From the IMG/VR virus record IMGVR_UViG_3300032579_000077, positions 1 to 23,183 of that record: a stretch of 23,183 nt of DNA. One strand, given 5' to 3'. This document shows positions 1-5,212 of this stretch, piece after piece. The position numbers and the translations under genes were made by a program. The stretch's first letter is position 1. Every line of letters starts with the position of its first letter. Origin of the DNA: a virus. The notes under the pieces are model-generated. The model had not been told where the DNA came from and searched no databases. It saw nothing but the letters and a program-made list of their open reading frames with translations.

Positions 1-270
1 CACCACGACGACTCTGCGCTTGGCCTCAACTGCCACGCCAACGGGTATGCCGTGGATTGCTGGCCGTTGCAAACCAACCAGCCGGGCAACTATTACGATG
101 CCGAGAACCCGCACTTCTTGGACTTCCTGACGGTGGCCGCGCAGTCGCCTTGGTGTTACCAGATTGGGTTGGCTGGCAGTGCCCAGACCGACGCTGCGGT
201 CAAGGCATCCAAGGGCAAGAGTTTCATGGATGACGGTGCCGACCACATCCACCTTGGCGCAATAGCGTAA
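1..270 (+). CDS. M15-type peptidase, probable endolysin (5'-truncated)
   Basis: The frame is open from the left edge, so only the C-terminal 89 residues are present. It likely cuts peptidoglycan peptides (LD/DD-carboxypeptidase or endopeptidase type) for host lysis. The motif HANGYAVD (codons at 34-57) matches the HxxGxAxD zinc-site motif of the M15 (VanY-like) family, and DDGADHIHLG near the end supplies the HxH that closes the M15 active site. No signal peptide can be judged because the N-terminus is missing. It stops at 268-270 and is followed 34 bases later by a small gene. A cell-wall or structural peptidase carried on the virion is an alternative role. The family call rests on motif spacing only; the role in lysis is inferred from phage context. 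Confidence 0.6.
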   Translation, partial: HHDDSALGLNCHANGYAVDCWPLQTNQPGNYYDAENPHFLDFLTVAAQSPWCYQIGLAGSAQTDAAVKASKGKSFMDDGADHIHLGAIA

Positions 271-272
271 TC

Positions 273-301
273 GTGGTAGGGTCCTCGTATGGAGGGCCCT
301 C
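273..301 (+). promoter_or_regulatory. Intergenic motif TGGTAGGGTCC plus palindrome GAGGGCCCTC
   Basis: This gap between the peptidase and the next gene carries TGGTAGGGTCC (274-284), nearly the same as TGATAGGGTCC at 8723-8733 ahead of the capsid block. TATGGA at 288-293 could be a -10-like hexamer. A 10-base perfect palindrome at 292-301 contains the ribosome binding site of the gene at 305. I infer a promoter or operator; no -35 box is obvious. Confidence 0.3.
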
Positions 302-304
302 ATC

Positions 305-595
305 GTGTCTAACGTAGTCGGCAGTATTGCTGAAGCCTTGGTAGCGGCAGCAGAAGCAAACAAATCTGAAGTTCTTGCGGCGCTGACTGCCGCAGAAGGT
401 GGCGTCGAAGCGGCCATCGTTGCTGTGATTCAAAACCTACCGATGCCAGGTGGCATCATTGGCATTGCGTTCCCCGCAATCAAGGGAAGCCTTGAGGCGG
501 AAGTGGCGAAGCTCGTGCAAGCCAACGGCCCGGAGATCGTGTTTGATTTCCTTGATGCCGAGGCGCACGCGCTTGCCCAGAAGCTGGGTGGCTAA
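305..595 (+). CDS. Hypothetical Ala-rich protein (96 aa)
   Basis: I do not recognise this protein. It starts with GTG at 305 behind a good Shine-Dalgarno sequence (GGAGGG at 291-296). The 96 residues are rich in Ala and predicted mostly helical, with a more hydrophobic Gly/Pro-containing middle (LPMPGGIIGIAFPAI, about residues 45-59) that could be a short membrane-inserting or buried segment. It is mildly acidic, unlike the strongly basic proteins that follow. Its stop overlaps the next start (TAATG), so the two are probably translationally coupled. Its place just after a lytic peptidase makes a holin or lysis-accessory role worth considering, but a single short apolar stretch is weak support. 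I am sure it is a gene, not of its function. Confidence 0.7.
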   Translation: MSNVVGSIAEALVAAAEANKSEVLAALTAAEGGVEAAIVAVIQNLPMPGGIIGIAFPAIKGSLEAEVAKLVQANGPEIVFDFLDAEAHALAQKLGG

Positions 596-909
596 TGCCA
601 GTACCCAAACCGCTTCCGAAAAAAGCATCTAAGGGCGCGAAAGCCAAGCGCATGGGTGACGTGATGCACGAGCTCAAGCAGGGCCCGCATCACAAGGAAC
701 GCAGCCACAAGCAAGAGGTGGCGATTGCGATGAAGTCTGCTGGCACTGCCACCAAGGGCAAGACGAAGATGAAGAAGTCTGCCAGCATGAAGAAGTCCGA
801 CACCAAGAAGATGTCTGCCAAACCCATGAAGGGCATGATGCCCAAGAACCCGATGAAGGGGGTGGGTAAGGGCATGAAGGCCATGATGCCAAAGGAAGAG
901 ATGATGTAA
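595..909 (+). CDS. Lys/Met-rich basic protein, DUF6496-like
   Basis: The 104-residue protein contains 26 Lys and 16 Met by my count. Residues 21-50 carry a pattern (MHELKQG followed by SHKQEVAIAMKSAG) that resembles, from memory, the DUF6496 family pattern 'MHEFK.G......SRKQAIAIALS.A', found in small phage and bacterial proteins of unknown function. After this the sequence becomes low-complexity with repeated KK, MK, PMKG and AMMPK units. The start ATG overlaps the previous stop and its own stop overlaps the next start. The high charge suggests nucleic acid or polyanion binding, perhaps in the virion; this is inference. The composition is shared with the genes at 909, 1579, 1942, 4638 and 4864, forming a cassette. 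Confidence 0.75.
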   Translation: MPVPKPLPKKASKGAKAKRMGDVMHELKQGPHHKERSHKQEVAIAMKSAGTATKGKTKMKKSASMKKSDTKKMSAKPMKGMMPKNPMKGVGKGMKAMMPKEEMM

Positions 910-1148
910 TGGCAAGCATGACCAAGAAGGACAAATCGCCGTCGGGTGGTTTGACTGAATCCGGGCGTCGCAAGTACAACAAGGAAGGGCATCACTTGCA
1001 GAAGCCTGTGACCAAGGTCAAGACGAAAAAGGACGCCTCTCGCCGGAAGAGTTTTTGCGCTCGCATGTCTGGCGTCAAAGGTCCGATGATGAAAGACGGC
1101 AAGCCCACTCGCAAAGCCCTCGCGCTACGGAAATGGAAGTGTAAATAA
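909..1148 (+). CDS. Small basic protein, DUF6321-like
   Basis: This 79-residue protein reads as one compact domain: GGLTESGRRKYNKE (about residues 13-26), then KPVTKVK, RRKSFCARMSGVKGPM and finally GKPTRKALALRKWKC. From memory this order (GLT..GR.KYN.E ... L..PV ... RR.SFCAR..G..GP ... PTRKALALRKW) is the hallmark of DUF6321, a family of small basic proteins of unknown function in phages and environmental contigs. Two Cys (in FCAR and WKC) could pair or bind metal. It is coupled on both sides by TAATG overlaps. It is strongly basic. Being a conserved ordered family, it is the best handle for finding related cassettes. Function unknown; family recognition fairly sure. Confidence 0.8.
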   Translation: MASMTKKDKSPSGGLTESGRRKYNKEGHHLQKPVTKVKTKKDASRRKSFCARMSGVKGPMMKDGKPTRKALALRKWKCK

Positions 1149-1567
1149 TGGCAAGTAGTATTTACGATCGCCCTGATTTCAAGGCGAACCCTTACGGCAA
1201 AGCCGTCAAGGGTGAAACCCCGGAACAAGCTAAAGCCCGCCAAAGAATGTTTTACACAACTCAGCGGCACATGTTGGAACGTCTTGCGATGGACGGCAAC
1301 AAAGAAGCCAACATGGAGTTGATGAAGATGGCAAGCCATTACGGAAAGGCTGACGTGTTGGCCGCCGCTATGGAACGCCAAAAACTTTATAACCAACAAT
1401 CTCGTGCTGGCGGTTCAGGGTATCCTGGTGCGCCAAAATCTACTCCACCTCCAACCCCTCGTGCGCTGACGCCAACTGATCCAGGTTATACTCAGAGCAG
1501 CGTCAACGCTGCTGACGCCGCGGCAGACATTGCGGCGTCGCGTCGCAAAAATATTTTAGGCTTATAA
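1148..1567 (+). CDS. Hypothetical protein, helical with Pro-rich linker (139 aa)
   Basis: I do not recognise this protein. Residues 1-30 are polar, residues about 35-85 look helical (including HMLERLAMDGNKEANMELM and ADVLAAAMERQKLYNQ), residues 86-115 form a Gly/Pro/Thr-rich linker (STPPPTPRALTPTDPG), and the C-terminus is a second helix (AADAAADIAASRRK). It starts at ATG 1148 inside the previous stop codon, so coupling is likely. It is the least biased protein of the local block and may be its only folded two-domain member. Its position among small basic proteins upstream of the terminase genes suggests packaging or virion association, without direct evidence. Confidence 0.7.
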   Translation: MASSIYDRPDFKANPYGKAVKGETPEQAKARQRMFYTTQRHMLERLAMDGNKEANMELMKMASHYGKADVLAAAMERQKLYNQQSRAGGSGYPGAPKSTPPPTPRALTPTDPGYTQSSVNAADAAADIAASRRKNILGL

Positions 1568-1578
1568 GGGACATCGAC

Positions 1579-1857
1579 ATGGCGTACGATCACGAACGTA
1601 TTCAACACTACATCGACGGCTTGATGAAATACGGAAACAGGGATACATCCAAGTCATCAATGCCCAGTCAATCTGCAAAAACCATGCCCAATTCCATGCC
1701 GAAAGCCATGCCAAAAATGGGCGGCATGAAGGGCGGTATGTCAAAGGGTAAGGCTCCGGCCAAATCTTCTCCTAAGGCAATGCCTAAGGCAATGCCTAAA
1801 GCGATGGCAAAACCTGCTGCGAAAAAAATGGCAAAGCCTAAAAAGGGCGGCAAGTAG
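1579..1857 (+). CDS. Lys/Met/Ala/Pro low-complexity basic protein
   Basis: The 92-residue product has an ordinary N-terminus (MAYDHERIQHYIDGLMKYGN) followed by some 70 residues of low-complexity basic sequence with repeated MPKA units (MPKAMPKAMAKP near residues 68-79) and a terminal KPKKGGK. The Shine-Dalgarno AAGGGA (1567-1572) lies seven bases before ATG 1579. The repeat looks like the C-terminal tails of histone H1-like or nucleoid-binding proteins, so DNA or RNA binding is plausible; this is composition-based inference. Near the 3' end the codons CCT AAA AAG GGC could allow -1 slippage into an acidic frame (see 1842-1967). The three imperfect 12-base repeats inside the gene may change in copy number. 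Confidence 0.7.
   Translation: MAYDHERIQHYIDGLMKYGNRDTSKSSMPSQSAKTMPNSMPKAMPKMGGMKGGMSKGKAPAKSSPKAMPKAMPKAMAKPAAKKMAKPKKGGK
1771..1806 (+). repeat. Tandem 12-base coding repeat, 3 copies
   Basis: CCTAAGGCAATG occurs at 1771-1782 and again at 1783-1794, followed by an imperfect third copy CCTAAAGCGATG at 1795-1806. Each unit encodes Pro-Lys-Ala-Met. It makes the basic low-complexity tail of the protein at 1579-1857 and could expand or contract by slippage. Confidence 0.85.
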
Positions 1858-1967
1858 AACCGTTTCTCGACCCTGAGAGTCCGTATAGTTTAGCGGACGA
1901 TGAGGTCTATATCCCCCACTACGACGAAGGGACGTGGGAAGATGGCAACGACGAAGACGGCGAGTAA
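1842..1967 (+). other. Acidic reading frame without start codon (possible -1 frameshift extension)
   Basis: In the frame one base behind the gene at 1579, an open frame runs from a stop at 1839-1841 to a stop at 1965-1967. It encodes a strikingly acidic stretch, for example DDEVYIPHYDEGTWEDGNDE, with codons typical of this phage. It has no ATG, GTG or TTG. The upstream gene crosses into it at AAA AAG (1840-1845), a place where -1 slippage could occur, which would give the basic protein an acidic C-terminal tail of about 40 residues. It overlaps the first 26 bases of the gene at 1942. The T before AAA AAG is not an ideal slippery heptamer, so this may also be a decayed gene or chance. Confidence 0.3.
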
Positions 1968-2178
1968 GGCAATGACCCATGGGGTCATGCACCACGCCAA
2001 GAAAGAAGACGGTGTTCGCTCGCCGCTCAAAGCCATGTGGCTTGAGCACGAGTCGAATCCGCCGAACCCGAAGCACGTAAGCAAGCATTCTCCCACTCCT
2101 GAAGGTGCCGCATCAGCCAAGCACAAGAAGGGCAAAGCCGATGCCAACCGTCGGAAGAAAAACAAGGGACGCTCGTAG
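1942..2178 (+). CDS. Small basic His/Lys-rich hypothetical protein (78 aa)
   Basis: The product begins MATTKTASKAMTHGVMHHAK and ends in a Lys/Arg-rich tail (KHKKGKADANRRKKNKGRS). I chose ATG 1942 because GGGAAG lies directly upstream and the sequence from there is coherent. An in-frame ATG at 1900 would add 14 residues, but that region reads more convincingly as the acidic frame at 1842-1967. The middle (SPLKAMWLEHESNPPNPKH) is more ordered, so a short folded core between basic tails is possible. I do not recognise the family. It belongs to the basic-protein cassette by composition and lies just before a terminator-like hairpin, so it may be the last gene of its transcript. Confidence 0.65.
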   Translation: MATTKTASKAMTHGVMHHAKKEDGVRSPLKAMWLEHESNPPNPKHVSKHSPTPEGAASAKHKKGKADANRRKKNKGRS

Positions 2179-2180
2179 GC

Positions 2181-2918
2181 GTGCCAGGTGATAGTAGCGG
2201 AGCCCTGGCAACGGGGCTCCGTTTTGGTTTGACTGACAGCGCGTTTGACTCGTGGTGGCGCAACGCGCTTCTGCCGGAAGATCAATCCGAGTTTGTCCAC
2301 ATCTACAACGGCAACAAGTTAGGCGCACGGTTTGTCTGTGCGCTGGACTATCTCTCGCGGGTTGACAACCGCAACACGACGCCTGACGTGATCGTCGAGG
2401 CGTACATGCTGGCAAAGAAAATCGACGTTGGTGCGGCCTCCGACATCTTGGTGCGGCAAAACGCGCAATACGTGTACGAAGACCCCAGCGTCAAGGTGTT
2501 GCTTGATCGCATTCGGTATCGCACGCGAGCGATTGCGATGGAGCGTGTGGCTGCGAAGACGTACGCCAAGGTTGAAGAATTGTACAGCCGTGCGGATGTT
2601 GAGGCTGACCCCGATGCAAAACTTGCCATCGAGAAAGTCGCCATCAACGCTGGCACCACGCTGTTGTCGATTGACGAACGCCAGCGGACGGCAGATGCCA
2701 AGCGTCGGGATGCAAAAGCGTTTCGTGAGGCGATGGAGACAAGCCGCCAGAACCAGCGTGATGCTTCGCAAGCGCCAACACTTGATGAGGCCAAGCATTT
2801 CATCTTGATGCTCAAGGAACAGTTTGGCCCGGAGGCTATCGCGCAGATGTTCCAGGAAGAATTGCCGCCGGTGCCACCGGAAGTGATTGACGCGGATGAC
2901 AGCGACACGAGTCATTGA
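2181..2918 (+). CDS. terS: Probable terminase small subunit
   Basis: The 245-residue protein precedes and overlaps the large terminase gene by 23 bases, the usual place for the DNA-recognition subunit of the packaging motor. I recognise no specific family motif. The start at GTG 2181 has AAGGGA 11 bases upstream. Residues about 70-170 are helical with a probable coiled coil (RAIAMERVAAKTYAKVEELY and following), common in the oligomerising core of small terminases. Residues about 170-195 are rich in Arg, Lys and Gln, and the acidic Pro-rich C-terminus (PPVPPEVIDADDSD) could contact the large subunit. A terminator-like hairpin at 2198-2230 sits in the first codons, so a TTG start at 2229 (protein beginning TDSAFDSWWRN after the initiator) is an alternative. 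The function is inferred mainly from position. Confidence 0.6.
   Translation: MPGDSSGALATGLRFGLTDSAFDSWWRNALLPEDQSEFVHIYNGNKLGARFVCALDYLSRVDNRNTTPDVIVEAYMLAKKIDVGAASDILVRQNAQYVYEDPSVKVLLDRIRYRTRAIAMERVAAKTYAKVEELYSRADVEADPDAKLAIEKVAINAGTTLLSIDERQRTADAKRRDAKAFREAMETSRQNQRDASQAPTLDEAKHFILMLKEQFGPEAIAQMFQEELPPVPPEVIDADDSDTSH
2198..2230 (+). terminator. Intrinsic-terminator-like hairpin at the start of the small terminase gene
   Basis: CGGAGCCC (2198-2205) pairs perfectly with GGGCTCCG (2214-2221) around an 8-base loop, and is followed by TTTTGGTTT (2222-2230). An 8-bp GC-rich stem plus a T-rich tract is the form of a rho-independent terminator. It would end, or weaken, transcription of the upstream small-gene block. 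It lies within the reading frame starting at GTG 2181, which either means the real start is the TTG at 2229 or that the hairpin tunes terminase expression. Confidence 0.5.
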
Positions 2919-4605
2919 GTGGGGTCGCGGCTTGCGCCGCGACTTCCTCATGCGAAACTTCTTCACGTTTGCCAAGCACTCGGGCATTTGTCCTGACATC
3001 AACGAGGCCGAGTACGGCGACATCTGTGAGTTCTTAGAGTCGTGTATTCCGAACACGCCCAAGGTCGTGGCGTGGCGGTTAGAGACGGGTCGCATCCACC
3101 AGCCACCCGGTCGGTACTGCCAGCAGTATAACGACTTCCAGATGCCGCGACGTACGTTCAAGACCAGCCTTGCAAAGGCGTTGTGTGCGTACGCGCAGGA
3201 GCTCGACCCGGACATTCGCATTGTGTTGGGCCGTGCAACAGCGGACATGGCCGAGTCCACGCTTGAGGGTTTGAAAGATGACTTGACGCGTAACGAGACG
3301 TTGCGTCAGGTGTTCGGCAACATCAAGGGTCGGTACAGCACGTGGACCACGCAAAAGATCACGCGCTCAGATCGGAGCCCTGGTATCAAGGAGCCGACGG
3401 TCGACACGGTTGGGTTAGGCCAGTCGCAGACTGGTCAGCATCCTGACTTCGTGATCTTGGACGACTTGGTGCATGAGGGCAACTTCGAGTCGGTGACGCA
3501 GATGTATGCCGCTCGCAAGTTGGTCGACTCGTACGACCCGATTCTGGAGTCGTGGGGAAGTCTGTTGTTGATGGGCACCCGTTGGGGTGACAACGACATT
3601 CACGGTTATGTTGCCGAGCGCGACAACATCCTGGAGGACCAGGGCAAGTCTCCGAAGTTCCGGCATTTCATCTTGGGTGCCTACAAAGACATCGGCACCG
3701 GGGAGTTGCGGTTCCCGACGGTATTGCCGAAGGCGTTCCTTGATCGCCAGCAAGACATCATCGACCCGAAAATGTTCTCCGCCTGGTACATGAACAAGGC
3801 TCGTGCCGAGGGTGAGGACATCTTCACGATGGCCTACATCCAGTACTTCGATGGCGAGATGGTGACGGGTCCGTTTGCCCAACTTTCGCTATCGGAAGGT
3901 GAACCCTTGCGAGCGCGGTTTGGGAAGATGTTCCCGATCTCGACGGTGCTCACGTGCGACCCTGCGCCCACGGTGGGTCCGCGTTCGGACTTCACGGGTG
4001 TGGTGGTAGCCGGGTTTGACGAGCACGCCAACTACTGGGTGTTGCACGCCGATGAGTTCAAGAAGTTACCGTTTGACCGCTTGCAATACATTCTCTACCT
4101 TTGCAGACAATACGACCCAGCCACGATTGCTTTAGAGAACGGCGACTTGGACGCGGTGTTGTTGCAGATGCGGTTAGACGAGATGGGTTTGCGGGGCAAG
4201 GTGGTCAAGTTCGACCCGAAGATGGACCGCAAGAAGATCACGGCCACGGGGTTATCCCCGCGTGGGCGCACGAGTAAAGCGTCTCAGATCGAGGCAATGG
4301 AGCCGACGCTGCGGGCGCGGCGGGTATTCTTTGCGCGTGGCACGACGGCCCCGCTGATTCGGCGGTTGCAGTCGTATCCGTACGTCGACCACGACGACGT
4401 GTTGGATGCCTTCAGCATGTTGAAGGCGTACGAGTCTCCGTCGAGTCGTCGGGCGATGGACGACCCTGAGAAGATATTTGAAATGCAAGAGAAACGAGAG
4501 TATGCTTTAGAGGGGTTACGGTTCGACGGCACCGACCTCGAAGAGCCATCTTTGATGGCCAGGACTCCGTTCAAGAAGAAACCCGGAGCCTGGGCTGGAA
4601 GGTAG
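2896..4605 (+). CDS. terL: Terminase large subunit
   Basis: This is the packaging motor: an N-terminal ATPase that drives DNA into the head through the portal and a C-terminal RNase H-fold nuclease that cuts the concatemer. In the 569-residue product I see a Lys/Arg-rich Walker A variant PRRTFKTS (about 84-91), Walker B FVILDD (about 185-190) and the coupling motif GTRWGDND (about 227-234). The nuclease acidic residues appear in VLTCDPAP (about 351-358), IALENGD (about 411-417) and DHDDVLDAF (about 498-506). The length is normal for the family. I chose ATG 2896; a TTG at 2887 in the same frame would add three residues. It overlaps the small terminase gene by 23 bases, indicating coupling. All catalytic motifs look intact. 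Confidence 0.95.
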   Translation: MTATRVIEWGRGLRRDFLMRNFFTFAKHSGICPDINEAEYGDICEFLESCIPNTPKVVAWRLETGRIHQPPGRYCQQYNDFQMPRRTFKTSLAKALCAYAQELDPDIRIVLGRATADMAESTLEGLKDDLTRNETLRQVFGNIKGRYSTWTTQKITRSDRSPGIKEPTVDTVGLGQSQTGQHPDFVILDDLVHEGNFESVTQMYAARKLVDSYDPILESWGSLLLMGTRWGDNDIHGYVAERDNILEDQGKSPKFRHFILGAYKDIGTGELRFPTVLPKAFLDRQQDIIDPKMFSAWYMNKARAEGEDIFTMAYIQYFDGEMVTGPFAQLSLSEGEPLRARFGKMFPISTVLTCDPAPTVGPRSDFTGVVVAGFDEHANYWVLHADEFKKLPFDRLQYILYLCRQYDPATIALENGDLDAVLLQMRLDEMGLRGKVVKFDPKMDRKKITATGLSPRGRTSKASQIEAMEPTLRARRVFFARGTTAPLIRRLQSYPYVDHDDVLDAFSMLKAYESPSSRRAMDDPEKIFEMQEKREYALEGLRFDGTDLEEPSLMARTPFKKKPGAWAGR

Positions 4606-4618
4606 ACTCTCCCGCCGT

Positions 4619-4633
4619 CCGATGATAAGGTGG
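4619..4633 (+). promoter_or_regulatory. Shared motif CGATGATAAGGTGG upstream of the second basic-gene pair
   Basis: The gap between the large terminase and the next gene carries GATGATAAGGT (4621-4631), differing at one base from GATGATAGGGT at 8721-8731. Part of it, AAGGTGG, also serves as the Shine-Dalgarno for ATG 4638, so the match may be partly due to that. A regulatory role is inferred only from recurrence in three gaps. Confidence 0.25.
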
Positions 4634-4637
4634 CACC

Positions 4638-4862
4638 ATGAAGACCGGAAAACCCTCGGGAATGAAAGCTGGCCGCATGGTCCGCGCTCATTACGAAATG
4701 AAAACCGAGCATCACAAGATTGAATCGCTTGGCAAAGAGATGATGCAGGGCGGTTCGTACAGCCATTCCAACGAGCACGACATCGCTCACCTCATGGGTC
4801 AGGGCGGGTCGCAGGCGCATACCGATCATATCCGTTCGCTCAAAGACATGATGGGGCAGTGA
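4638..4862 (+). CDS. Met/His-rich small hypothetical protein (74 aa)
   Basis: By my count this 74-residue protein has 9 Met and 8 His. The N-terminus is basic (MKTGKPSGMKAGRMVRAHYE), and the middle and C-terminus are helical with His spread through it (HSNEHDIAHLMGQ, AHTDHIRSLKDMMGQ). The Shine-Dalgarno AAGGTGG ends five bases before ATG. I do not recognise a family. It shares its composition with the genes at 595-2178 on the other side of the terminase genes, so the basic cassette appears split by terminase. Metal binding by His/Met or DNA binding are possible roles; neither is shown. It is followed one base later by a similar gene, and the two likely act together. Confidence 0.65.
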   Translation: MKTGKPSGMKAGRMVRAHYEMKTEHHKIESLGKEMMQGGSYSHSNEHDIAHLMGQGGSQAHTDHIRSLKDMMGQ

Positions 4863-4863
4863 G

Positions 4864-5130
4864 ATGGTATCCAAGCACAGCATGAAGGCCAAGTCCCACA
4901 AGGGTGGTGGGATTCCGCGTTTGCACATCAGCGGGATGGATACGCTCGGTAGCCTCCCGGTTGGTGGCATGTTCAAGCAGCACCACCACGGTGAGCAGCC
5001 CGGTCACAAGACCGCGAAGCATAACGACAAGTCTGCGCCGGTGCATCACCACAAAGGTGAGAAGACGATGGCGCACAAGCACAAAGGCATGGACGGAAAA
5101 GCCATGTATCACAAGGGCAAGAAAGGCTAA
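4864..5130 (+). CDS. His/Lys-rich small basic protein (88 aa)
   Basis: The 88-residue product has 14 His and 16 Lys by my count, with two HHH clusters (KQHHHGEQPGHK and APVHHHKGEK) and a His/Lys-alternating end (MAHKHKGMDGKAMYHKGKKG). A short more hydrophobic stretch (GIPRLHISGMDTLGSLPVGG, about residues 16-35) may be a folded core or an interaction segment. It begins one base after the preceding stop. The clusters are what one expects of a protein binding transition metals or polyanions; whether it does either is unknown. It is the most extreme member of the basic cassette. I see no signal peptide or membrane segment. The gene is probably real, because its codon use and spacing match its neighbours. 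Confidence 0.65.
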   Translation: MVSKHSMKAKSHKGGGIPRLHISGMDTLGSLPVGGMFKQHHHGEQPGHKTAKHNDKSAPVHHHKGEKTMAHKHKGMDGKAMYHKGKKG

Positions 5131-5143
5131 CGCGGGAACGCTT

Positions 5144-5212
5144 ATGGTACCGCCCGCCAGCGGTGGCGCTCCCGGTCCTTCCCCGGTGAGCGCCTTCTGC
5201 TTTGAAGCCTAA
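5144..5212 (+). CDS. Possible 22-aa leader peptide overlapping the portal start
   Basis: ATG 5144 opens a 22-codon frame (MVPPASGGAPGPSPVSAFCF then EA) whose stop at 5210-5212 lies just past the portal's TTG start at 5202. It fills most of the 71-base gap. Translation of it would bring ribosomes to the weak portal start, so coupling is possible. No strong Shine-Dalgarno precedes it and the peptide is not recognised; it may be chance. Confidence 0.25.
   Translation: MVPPASGGAPGPSPVSAFCFEA

Noticed and set aside
1900-1941. ATG 1900 as start of the small basic gene
   Set aside because: No ribosome binding site precedes it and the 14 extra residues look unlike the rest; ATG 1942 has GGGAAG directly upstream.
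2319-3260. 313-codon open frame on the minus strand across terS/terL
   Set aside because: It lies fully opposite strong terminase coding sequence, has no recognisable protein and no ribosome binding site context; it is a by-product of codon bias.
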